Assembly (NCBI GenBank): GCA_015494295.1
Contig: WGBO01000071.1
Coordinates: forward strand, 22,867 to 86,866
Direction of reading: 5' to 3'
DNA from: Gammaproteobacteria bacterium
Lineage (GTDB): Bacteria > Pseudomonadota > Gammaproteobacteria > DSM-19610
Length of the DNA: 64,000 bases
Shown here: one piece after another, positions 32,157-39,996 of the stretch
Numbering within the stretch: the first letter of the stretch is position 1
Layout: every line of letters starts with the position of its first letter
Notes under the pieces: model-generated
Told to the model about the DNA's origin: nothing
The model's database searches: none
The model's input: the letters and a program-made list of their open reading frames with translations, nothing else
Position numbers and translations under genes: made by a program

Positions 32157-33134
32157 ATGCAACTCGTCGATCCGTTCAACCGGCCCATCGAATACCTCCG
32201 CCTCTCGGTGACGGATCGTTGCGACCTGCGTTGCGGCTACTGCATGCCGAAAGGCTTCCGCGACTTCGAGGAACCTTCCCACTGGCTGAACTTCGATGAA
32301 ATCGAACGCGTCATAGCCGCCTTCGGGCGGCTGGGGGTTACCCGCATCCGGCTGACCGGCGGCGAACCGCTGGTGCGCAAGGATCTGCCGGTACTCGCCG
32401 GACGCCTCGCCGCCCTGCCCGGCATCGGCGACCTGTCGCTCAGCACCAATGCCACCCGGCTGGCGAAACACGCCGTCACACTGAAGAACGCGGGTATCTC
32501 GCGCATCAACGTCAGCCTCGACAGCCTGCGCCCCGAACGCTTCCGCGACATCACCCAGGGCAAACTCGAAAAGGTGCTGAACGGCCTGATGGCCGCGCGC
32601 GACGCCGGCTTCTATCCCATCAAGATCAACATGGTGGTCATGGCCGGCGTCAACGATGACGAAGTCGAGGACATGGTCGACTTCTGCATCGAGCACGACT
32701 TCACCCTGCGCTTCATCGAAACCATGCCGATGGGCGAAACAGGCCTTTCCGCCAGCCGCCACTACATCGACCTGAAACACATCCGCGAACGGCTCGCGCG
32801 CCGCTTCGAACTGCTGCCCGGCGTCATGCCCGGTGGCGGCCCGGCCCGCTACGTACGCGTCGCCGGCACCGAGCTTCGCATCGGCTTCATCACGCCCATC
32901 TCGCAGCACTTCTGCGAAACCTGCAACCGTGTGCGCCTGTCCGTCGACGGTACCCTGTACATGTGTCTTGGCCAGAACGACAGGTTCGAACTGCGACCGC
33001 TGCTGCGTGACGGCGCCAGCGACGCCGAACTCGAGGACGCCATCCGCCACGCCATCACCCTCAAGCCCGAACGCCACGAATTCCGTGACAAGCCCGAACA
33101 AATCGTCCGTTTCATGTCCATGACCGGCGGCTGA
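32157..33134 (+). CDS. moaA: GTP 3',8-cyclase MoaA
   Basis: RLSVTDRCDLRCGYCMPKGF radical-SAM motif; C-terminal FCETCNRVRL; ends GG. Confidence 0.95.
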   Translation: MQLVDPFNRPIEYLRLSVTDRCDLRCGYCMPKGFRDFEEPSHWLNFDEIERVIAAFGRLGVTRIRLTGGEPLVRKDLPVLAGRLAALPGIGDLSLSTNATRLAKHAVTLKNAGISRINVSLDSLRPERFRDITQGKLEKVLNGLMAARDAGFYPIKINMVVMAGVNDDEVEDMVDFCIEHDFTLRFIETMPMGETGLSASRHYIDLKHIRERLARRFELLPGVMPGGGPARYVRVAGTELRIGFITPISQHFCETCNRVRLSVDGTLYMCLGQNDRFELRPLLRDGASDAELEDAIRHAITLKPERHEFRDKPEQIVRFMSMTGG

Positions 33135-33153
33135 CTCCTCTGCCGAAAAGAGC

Positions 33154-34038
33154 TCAGGGCTGGATGTGGGAAAGGAGGTCGTCGATCATGTGCAGGGCCT
33201 GGTCGAGGTAACCGCCGCCGAACATGTTGTAGTGGTTGAGGATGTGGTAGAGGTTGTAGAGCGTCTTGCGAACCGGGTAGCCGGGTTCCAGGGGCCAGGC
33301 GTCCTGGTAGGCAGCGTAGAAATCGGCGCCGAAACCGCCGAACAGTTCGGTCATCGCCAGGTCGGCTTCGCGGTCGCCATAGTAGACCGCGGGATCGAAA
33401 ATGGCTGGCTCGCCGTCGCGCGTGAAGGACGCATTGCCGGACCACAGGTCGCCGTGCAACAGGGAAGCCTCCGGCTGACGTCCGTCCATGAGCGCCGGCA
33501 ACTGTTCCAGCAACCTGCCGCCACGCGTCTCCAGCCGCCGTCCGGCGCCACCCTCCACCGCCATTTGCAGCTGATATCCAAGCCGCCGTTGCGCCCAGAA
33601 CGCCAGCCAGTCGTCACAGGGATCGTTGGGCTGCGGGGTGGAACCGATGGTGTTGTCGCGGCGCCAGCCGAAACGCGGCGCGGTGATCCGGTGCATGGCC
33701 GCCAGCGCCTGCGCAAGCTCGACCGATGAACCGCGTCCACCGAGCGGCAGGTGTTCCATGACCAGGTAGGCCTGGCCGCCAGCGACGCCCCAGGCCAGGG
33801 GTTCGGGAATCCGCAGCCCGGGCGCCTGGCGCAGTTCCTCCAGGCCCTCGGCCTCGGCCGCGAACATGTCGAGCCGGCTGGCGCGGTTGAACTTGACGAA
33901 AAAGCAACAGCCGTCGTCGCTGTCCACGCGGCAAGCGGTATTGATCGAACCGCCGCCCACCGTGACGGGCCGGCCCAGCGTCACCGGGCGTCCGCTGCGC
34001 GCCGCCAGTTCACGTTCGATATCCTGCCATGCATCCAT
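33154..34038 (-). CDS. Fructosamine kinase family protein
   Basis: GGSINTACRVDSDDGCCFFVKFNRASRLDMFAAEAEGLEEL...LLHGDLWSGNASFTRDGEPAIFDPAVYYGDREADLAMTELFGG. Confidence 0.9.
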   Translation of the reverse strand: MDAWQDIERELAARSGRPVTLGRPVTVGGGSINTACRVDSDDGCCFFVKFNRASRLDMFAAEAEGLEELRQAPGLRIPEPLAWGVAGGQAYLVMEHLPLGGRGSSVELAQALAAMHRITAPRFGWRRDNTIGSTPQPNDPCDDWLAFWAQRRLGYQLQMAVEGGAGRRLETRGGRLLEQLPALMDGRQPEASLLHGDLWSGNASFTRDGEPAIFDPAVYYGDREADLAMTELFGGFGADFYAAYQDAWPLEPGYPVRKTLYNLYHILNHYNMFGGGYLDQALHMIDDLLSHIQP

Positions 34039-34082
34039 GGCTGCCTGTTTACCACAGGCGCCGCGGACCCGCCAGGCGAAGG

Positions 34083-34685
34083 CTAGCCGTTGAGCAGTTT
34101 CAGGCGCTCGTGCATCAGGCTGGAACGCGGGAAGTGGGCGCGCAGGAATTCCATCTGGTCGGCCAGCACGCGCTTGCCCTGCAGGTAGATGTACTCGGCG
34201 TGGGTCGGCGTAAAGGGAACGGCGAGCAGTTCCATGCCGGCCTGTTCGGGACTGCGCCCGGCCTTGTGGTTGTTGCAGCGCCGGCAGGCGGTGACCACAT
34301 TGGTCCAGACGTCAGCGCCGTTCTGGCTGATCGGGGTGACGTGGTCGCGCGACAGGTCGCGGACGTGGAACCGTTCGCCGCAGTACATGCACAGGTGGGC
34401 GTCGCGGCGGAACAGCGCCGGGTTGTTGAGCGGGGGGACATAGTGGCCGCGGTTGCGCATCAGCACCCGGTTGCTGCCGTGGGTGGCGATGATGGAATTG
34501 ACCTTGATCAGGCTGCGGCGGCCGGTGCGCGCACAAATCCCGCCGTGGACCGTGTAGAGGTGGGTGCCACAGCTGTAGGCGACCTGCCCGAGGTGGTAGA
34601 GACGCACGGCGTCCTGGTAGTTCACCCATTCCAGCGGCATGCCGGAGGCGTCGGTTCTCAGGACTTGCTGACGTAAATCGTACAC
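34083..34685 (-). CDS. HNH endonuclease family protein
   Basis: LCMYCGERFHVRDLSRDHVTPISQNGADVWTNVVTACRRCNNHKAGRSPEQAGM. Confidence 0.9.
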   Translation of the reverse strand: MYDLRQQVLRTDASGMPLEWVNYQDAVRLYHLGQVAYSCGTHLYTVHGGICARTGRRSLIKVNSIIATHGSNRVLMRNRGHYVPPLNNPALFRRDAHLCMYCGERFHVRDLSRDHVTPISQNGADVWTNVVTACRRCNNHKAGRSPEQAGMELLAVPFTPTHAEYIYLQGKRVLADQMEFLRAHFPRSSLMHERLKLLNG

Positions 34686-34919
34686 ACAAACCTCCCGATT
34701 CCGGTTTGCCCTATCTTACCCCAGAAATCCCGCGCCTTGTAAACGGTTTGCCCGCGGAATTCATGGATATGTCACGTTTCGGAGACATTACAAAGCCGCC
34801 CCGAATCCGCTATCATTCCGCCCTTTACGCGCCCTCACGCCTGTGCCGGGCGCGCAGCCGCCGTACAGAACAAAAACCGGCCGATCCCTTGCGACCGGCC
34901 CGAGCTGGAGTACAGACAG

Positions 34920-36053
34920 ATGCCGATACGCCTGGGCGTGCCCAAAGAAATCGAGGCCGGTGAGCGTCGGGTAGCGCTGGTGCCGGCGATTGCCGACCGT
35001 TTCGCCAGACTTGGCGTCGAAATCCTCATGCAACGTGGCGCCGGTACTGCCAGCCACTACCCGGACGAAGCCTACAAAAACGTCACCTTTGTCGATGACG
35101 CCGCCGCGCTGTACCAGCAGTCCGACCTGATCCTCAAGGTTCAGCCACCGAATGAATCCGAAATCGAACAAATGAAGGAAGGCGCGGTGGTCATCGGCAT
35201 GATGCAGCCGCACCGTTACCCGCAACGCGTCGCAAAGATGCGCGACCGCAAGTTGCTGGTGTTCGCCATGGAACTGGTGCCGCGTATTTCCCGCGCACAG
35301 AGCATGGACGTACTGTCGTCTCAGGCCGCTGTGGCCGGCTACAAGGCGGCGTTGCTGGCTGCCAACTATGCCAGCGGCTTCTTCCCCATGCTGACCACCG
35401 CCGCCGGCACCATCCGCCCGGCCAAGGTATTGGTGATCGGCGCCGGCGTCGCCGGCCTGCAGGCTATTGCCACCGCCAAACGACTGGGCGCGATGGTCGA
35501 AGGCTACGACGTGCGCAGCGCCACCCGCGAGCAGGTCGAATCGCTGGGCGCCAAGTTTGTCGATACCGGCGTATCGGCGGAAGGTGAAGGCGGCTACGCG
35601 CGCGAACTCACCGACGAGGAAAAGGCCCAGCAGCAGGAAGTGCTGGAGAAACGCCTGGTCGCTGCGGATGCCGTCATCACCACCGCAGCGATCCCGGGAC
35701 GCCCGTCGCCGAAGATCATCCGCAAGGAGATCGTCGAGCAGATGAAACCCGGCGCGGTCATCATCGACCTGGCCGCCGAGGGCGGGGGAAACTGCGAGGT
35801 CACCGAGCCCGGCAAGCCCATCGAACACAACCGCGTGGTGGTCTACGGCCCCCTCAACGTACCCAGCGAACTGCCGGTACACGCGTCCGAGATGTACTCG
35901 CGCAACCTGCTGAACTTCCTGACACCCATGATCGAGGAGGGTGAGTTCAAACCCGACTTCGACGACGAGGTCATCGCCGACAGCACGCTGACCCGCGACG
36001 GTGAAATCAAACACGCCCCCAGCCGTGAGCTGGTGGAGGGAGGCGCATCATGA
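34920..36053 (+). CDS. pntAA: NAD(P) transhydrogenase subunit alpha, part 1
   Basis: MPIRLGVPKEIEAGERRVALVPAIADRFARLGVEILMQRGAG...PAKVLVIGAGVAGLQAIATAKRLGAMVEGYDVR. Confidence 0.95.
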   Translation: MPIRLGVPKEIEAGERRVALVPAIADRFARLGVEILMQRGAGTASHYPDEAYKNVTFVDDAAALYQQSDLILKVQPPNESEIEQMKEGAVVIGMMQPHRYPQRVAKMRDRKLLVFAMELVPRISRAQSMDVLSSQAAVAGYKAALLAANYASGFFPMLTTAAGTIRPAKVLVIGAGVAGLQAIATAKRLGAMVEGYDVRSATREQVESLGAKFVDTGVSAEGEGGYARELTDEEKAQQQEVLEKRLVAADAVITTAAIPGRPSPKIIRKEIVEQMKPGAVIIDLAAEGGGNCEVTEPGKPIEHNRVVVYGPLNVPSELPVHASEMYSRNLLNFLTPMIEEGEFKPDFDDEVIADSTLTRDGEIKHAPSRELVEGGAS

Positions 36054-36340
36054 TCGAAGGCTTCACGGCTCTGTATATCTTCATGCTGGCCGGGTTTACC
36101 GGCTACGAGGTCATCGCGCGCGTGCCGGTCATCCTGCACACGCCGCTGATGTCCGGTTCCAACTTCGTGCACGGCATCGTGCTGGTCGGCGCCATGGTCG
36201 CCATGGGCCACGCCACGACGGACGTCGAAAAGCTGATCGGCTTCATCGGCGTCATGCTGGCCGCCGGCAACGCGGTGGGCGGCTACGTGGTCACCGAACG
36301 CATGCTGGAAATGTTCAAGAGCAGCAAGGAGACCAAGTAG
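36050..36340 (+). CDS. pntAB: NAD(P) transhydrogenase subunit alpha, part 2
   Basis: 96 aa, TM; GYEVIARVPVILHTPLMSGSNFVHGIVLVGAMVAMG. Confidence 0.95.
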   Translation: MIEGFTALYIFMLAGFTGYEVIARVPVILHTPLMSGSNFVHGIVLVGAMVAMGHATTDVEKLIGFIGVMLAAGNAVGGYVVTERMLEMFKSSKETK

Positions 36341-37714
36341 ATGGATTTCCTGATTGATGTCAGCTACTTCGTAGCGGCTGCGCTGTTCATCCTGGGCCTC
36401 AAGCGCATGAGTTCGCCGACCACCGCGCGCGGCGGTATCGTGTGGGCCGGCGTCGGCATGCTGGTCGCCACCGTGATCACTTTCGCCACGCCCGGCATGC
36501 ACAACTACGGCTGGATGACCCTCGCCATCCTGATCGGCGGCGGCCTCGCCTGGTACAGCGGCAAGAAGGTCGCCATGACCGACATGCCGCAGATGATCGC
36601 CATCTATAACGGCATGGGTGGTGGCGCCGCAGCGGCCATCGCCGCGGTGGAACTGATGCGCGGCACCTTCCCCTCCACCACCTTCCAGGTACTGGCGGTG
36701 ATCGGCGCCATGATCGGCTCGGTGGCCTTCTCCGGTTCCATGATCGCCTTCGCCAAGCTGCAGGGCCTGATGAAACGTTCGCTGATCTTCCCCAGGCAGC
36801 AGCTCATCAACCTGGCGGTATTCGCCGGCATGCTGGTCATGGGCTTCCTGCTGATGGGCGCCGACCAGCCGGGCAGCTTCGGCATCCTGGTGTTCTTCGC
36901 GCTGGCGCTGGCCTTCGGCATCATGATGACGCTGCCCATCGGCGGCGCCGACATGCCGGTGGTCATCTCCCTGTACAATGCCCTGACCGGCCTGGCGGTG
37001 GCCTTCGAGGGCTTCGTGCTCGGCAACGCCGCCATGATCATTGCCGGCACCGTGGTCGGATCCGCAGGCACCCTGCTCACCCAGTTGATGGCCAAGGCCA
37101 TGAACCGGCCGATCTCCAACGTGCTGTTCTCCGGCTTTGGCTCGGGCGCCGAGGGCGAGGCCGGCGCCGGCGGCGAGCAGGGCACCATGAAGGAAATCGA
37201 TTCCACCGACGCGGCTGTGATGATGGCCTATGCCGACAAGGTCATTATCGTGCCGGGCTACGGCATGGCCGTGGCGCAGGCCCAGCACAAGGTGTGGGAG
37301 CTTACCCAGTTGCTGCAGGAGCGGGGCGTGACGGTGAAATTCGCCATCCACCCGGTGGCGGGCCGCATGCCCGGGCACATGAACGTGCTGCTGGCCGAGG
37401 CCGGCGTGCCCTACGACCTCATCTACGACCTGGAAGAAATCAACAACGAATTCGCCCAGGCCGACGTGGCACTGGTCATCGGCGCCAACGATGTGGTCAA
37501 CCCGGCGGCGCGCAACAACCCGGACAGCCCCATCTACGGCATGCCGATCCTGGACGCCGACAAGGCCAGGAACGTCATCGTGGTCAAGCGTGGCCGCGGC
37601 AAGGGCTTCTCGGGCATCGAGAACGCCCTGTTCTTCCTCGACAACACGCGCATGCTGTACGGCGACGGCCAGGAAGTCGCCGGCAAGCTCATCGCCGAGA
37701 TCAAGCAGCTCTAG
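36341..37714 (+). CDS. pntB: NAD(P) transhydrogenase subunit beta
   Basis: VPGYGMAVAQAQHKVWELTQLLQERGVTVKFAIHPVAGRMPGHMNVLLAEAGVPYD. Confidence 0.96.
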   Translation: MDFLIDVSYFVAAALFILGLKRMSSPTTARGGIVWAGVGMLVATVITFATPGMHNYGWMTLAILIGGGLAWYSGKKVAMTDMPQMIAIYNGMGGGAAAAIAAVELMRGTFPSTTFQVLAVIGAMIGSVAFSGSMIAFAKLQGLMKRSLIFPRQQLINLAVFAGMLVMGFLLMGADQPGSFGILVFFALALAFGIMMTLPIGGADMPVVISLYNALTGLAVAFEGFVLGNAAMIIAGTVVGSAGTLLTQLMAKAMNRPISNVLFSGFGSGAEGEAGAGGEQGTMKEIDSTDAAVMMAYADKVIIVPGYGMAVAQAQHKVWELTQLLQERGVTVKFAIHPVAGRMPGHMNVLLAEAGVPYDLIYDLEEINNEFAQADVALVIGANDVVNPAARNNPDSPIYGMPILDADKARNVIVVKRGRGKGFSGIENALFFLDNTRMLYGDGQEVAGKLIAEIKQL

Positions 37715-37778
37715 CCGGCGCGGGGGCCGGGCCGCCGTCACGCCAGCGGTCCCTGACCACGACCGGTGGCGGGCACGC

Positions 37779-38318
37779 TCAGTCGTCCCGCCCGCGCAAC
37801 TCCCGTTCCAGGCGCCGTTGCTGGCGTTCGCGAAACGCCCGGCGTTCCGCGGGCGTCATGTTGCGCCATTTCCTGCGCAGTTCACGGCGCTGCTCCGGCG
37901 ACAGGGCGCGCCATTTCGCGCGCAGCGCCTGGCGCTGTTCCGCGGGCAACTGCTGGAACCACTGGCGGCGCTTGCGCAACCGTTCGCGCTGTTCCGGCGG
38001 CAGACCGAGAAAACGCCGGTGACGCTCGCGCAGGGCCTCGCGTTGTTCGGGGCTCATCGCCTGCCAGCGCCTGAAGCGCTGTTTGGCCCGCGCCCGTTGC
38101 TCCGGCGTCATCTTGCGCCAGCGTTCCGCGCCCTTGCGCAACTTCTGCTGACGCGCCGGCGGCAGGCTGTCCCAGCGCGCCTCGAAGGGTTGCAGCACCT
38201 TCCGTTCCTGTTCGCTCAGCACGCTCCAGGGAATCGGTTCGGGCGCGCCGGCCGCCACCGCCGGCGACAGCAGGCTCAACGCCAGCGCGGCCAGCGCCGC
38301 AACACTAATTGCTCTCAT
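37779..38318 (-). CDS. DUF3106-type exported, Arg-rich repeat protein
   Basis: MRAISVAALAALALSLLSPAVAAG signal; repeats of LSPEQRRELRRKWRNMTPAERRAFRERQ. Confidence 0.8.
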   Translation of the reverse strand: MRAISVAALAALALSLLSPAVAAGAPEPIPWSVLSEQERKVLQPFEARWDSLPPARQQKLRKGAERWRKMTPEQRARAKQRFRRWQAMSPEQREALRERHRRFLGLPPEQRERLRKRRQWFQQLPAEQRQALRAKWRALSPEQRRELRRKWRNMTPAERRAFRERQQRRLERELRGRDD

Positions 38319-38553
38319 CGTCATACTCCGCATCGCCATCCTGTTCCGGCACGCGCGCCATCCCGGGTACGTCCGGCGTCTCGTATTCCAGCGGGTCCTG
38401 CCACTCGCCCCGGTCGTCTTCCCACTCGCCGAGGAATTCCAGAAAGGCCTCGCTCAGCGACGCCGGATCGCTGTCGTCCAGCGCCAGCGCCGGGGCGGCC
38501 AGCGCCACCAGCAAGCCCATGCCGGCGCGGCCACAAACCGCCACGGCTCTCAA
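38305..38553 (-). CDS. Small highly acidic exported protein
   Basis: LRAVAVCGRAGMGLLVALAAPALALDDSDPASLSEAFLEFLGEWEDDRGEWQDPLEYETPDVPGMARVPEQDGDAEYDDESN; proposed TTG start overlaps the upstream stop (TTGA). Confidence 0.6.
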   Translation of the reverse strand: MRAVAVCGRAGMGLLVALAAPALALDDSDPASLSEAFLEFLGEWEDDRGEWQDPLEYETPDVPGMARVPEQDGDAEYDDESN

Positions 38554-38879
38554 CCGCTGCTCTCCACACTGTCCAGCCACTGGTAGAAATCCAGTTCCTC
38601 GATCAACTCCGCATCCTCCGAGCTGGCGACGATGTCCAGCAACTCCGGGTCACCGACAGGCAGGCTGTCATCACGCTGCAACAGCAGGGCCACGGTCAGC
38701 ACCGACGCGGCCAGCGCCGACACCGCCGCCACCGGCAGCCAGGGGGCGCGCCGTGGCCGGGCCTGTAGCGCGTTGCGGCGCATCGCCGCCAGCCGCGCCG
38801 CCGTCGCCTCGTCCAGCGCCTCCGCATGACGATCCAGTGCGCGTCGCGCCTGTTCGGTGAACGACTTGTCGTCCTTCAT
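38550..38879 (-). CDS. DUF3619-like single-TM protein, candidate anti-sigma factor
   Basis: MKDDKSFTEQARRALDRHAEALDEATAARLAAMRRNALQARPRRAPWLPVAAVSALAASVLTVALLL; overlaps sigma-factor stop. Confidence 0.7.
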   Translation of the reverse strand: MKDDKSFTEQARRALDRHAEALDEATAARLAAMRRNALQARPRRAPWLPVAAVSALAASVLTVALLLQRDDSLPVGDPELLDIVASSEDAELIEELDFYQWLDSVESSG

Positions 38880-39361
38880 GGCCGGTGTTCCTCCAGTTGT
38901 TCGCGCAAACGGTGAATGGCGCGCGAGTAGTGCGTTTTCACGCTGCCCTCGCTGCATCCCATGGCATAGGCGGTGGCGGCGACATCGAGTCCCTCCCAGG
39001 CGCGCAGCATAAAGGCTTGCTGCTGGCGCAGGGGCAGCGCCTGCAAGGCGCGGCACAAGTCTTCCACCGCGTCCTCGCCGGCGGCGCGTCGCTCCACGCC
39101 GGGCGCTGCGTCGGGCAGGGCCTGCACGGGATCCGCGCCTTCCTGGCCGTCGTCACCGCGCCAGCCGCCCAGCCACACCCGGAAGCGGTTGCGCACCCGG
39201 CTGCGTCGGTACCAGTCGCGGATCCGGCTTTGCAGGATGCGGTGAAACAGCGGCGCCCAGTCCGCGGCATCCCGGTCGCCGTAACGGCGCACCAGCCCCA
39301 GCATGGCTTCCTGCACCAGGTCGAGCGCATCCTCGCGACTGCCGGTGGCCAGCTCGGCCAT
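38876..39361 (-). CDS. RNA polymerase sigma factor, ECF-like (start uncertain, may extend upstream)
   Basis: MAELATGSREDALDLVQEAMLGLVRRYGDRDAADWAPLFHRILQSRIRDWYRRSRVRNRFR...LCRALQALPLRQQQAFMLRAWEGLDVAATAYAMGCSEGSVKTHYSRAIHRLREQL. Confidence 0.85.
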   Translation of the reverse strand: MAELATGSREDALDLVQEAMLGLVRRYGDRDAADWAPLFHRILQSRIRDWYRRSRVRNRFRVWLGGWRGDDGQEGADPVQALPDAAPGVERRAAGEDAVEDLCRALQALPLRQQQAFMLRAWEGLDVAATAYAMGCSEGSVKTHYSRAIHRLREQLEEHRP

Positions 39362-39491
39362 GCGAAACGCGCGGCGTTCGACCGCCGCGAGAAAAGTTTC
39401 GATTGACTGTCCGGAATCCAGACCAGCGCCCCCCTGTACCGCCTGCCATGACGCATTCTACGCGTTTGGCGGCAATGCATCCGCCCGCCGA

Positions 39492-39815
39492 TCAGTGACC
39501 GTGACGATCGTGGTAGCGCGCCGCGCGATCCAGGCGGTGGTTGATGCGGTCGCCGCGCCGATCCAGGCGCGCGTTGATACGGTCACCCCGGCGGTCCAGG
39601 CGTTCCGCCAGCGCATGGCGGCCGTGCGCTTCCGCGCGCGCCGCCGCCCGGTCCAGCCGCCGGTCAATGCGATCACCGCGCATGTCCAGGCGATGCTCGA
39701 TGCGGTCGCCCTTGCGGTCGAGATAGCGTGAATGGGCGTCGCTGGCCAGTGCCAGACCGTTGCCCAGCAGGGCCACGCCTGCCACCAGTACTGCCATCAG
39801 TTTGGAATGTTTCAT
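39492..39815 (-). CDS. Exported low-complexity repeat protein (RLDRRGDRI repeats)
   Basis: MKHSKLMAVLVAGVALLGNGLALASDAHSRYLDRKGDRIEHRLDMRGDRIDRRLDRA...RLDRRGDRINARLDRRGDRINHRLDRA. Confidence 0.7.
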   Translation of the reverse strand: MKHSKLMAVLVAGVALLGNGLALASDAHSRYLDRKGDRIEHRLDMRGDRIDRRLDRAAARAEAHGRHALAERLDRRGDRINARLDRRGDRINHRLDRAARYHDRHGH

Positions 39816-39996
39816 GAACCTGTCTCCTGTGTCGGGAATCAATTGCCTTGTACACCCCCTTCAACGCACAATGACGGCGGCGGTTGACCGGGGCCGCCGG
39901 CTATCTGCCGCCCCGTCGCCGCAATGTTCCATCCACGCCCCTGGAAGAGCTGCAACACATTGAATTTCAAACGGTTACTGTCCGGAACCGGCACGC

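Noticed and set aside
34083-34685. HNH endonuclease as part of a restriction or phage-defence system
   Set aside because: Single stand-alone HNH protein of a widespread housekeeping-like type, no methyltransferase or partner genes nearby.
37779-38318. Repetitive DNA resembling a tandem array
   Set aside because: Explained by coding repeats of the DUF3106-type protein (LSPEQR/MTPAER units).
39500-39740. Short-period DNA repeats that could suggest a CRISPR-like array
   Set aside because: Repeats are ~33 bp in coding phase and translate to RLDRRGDRI units; no unique spacers and no cas genes.
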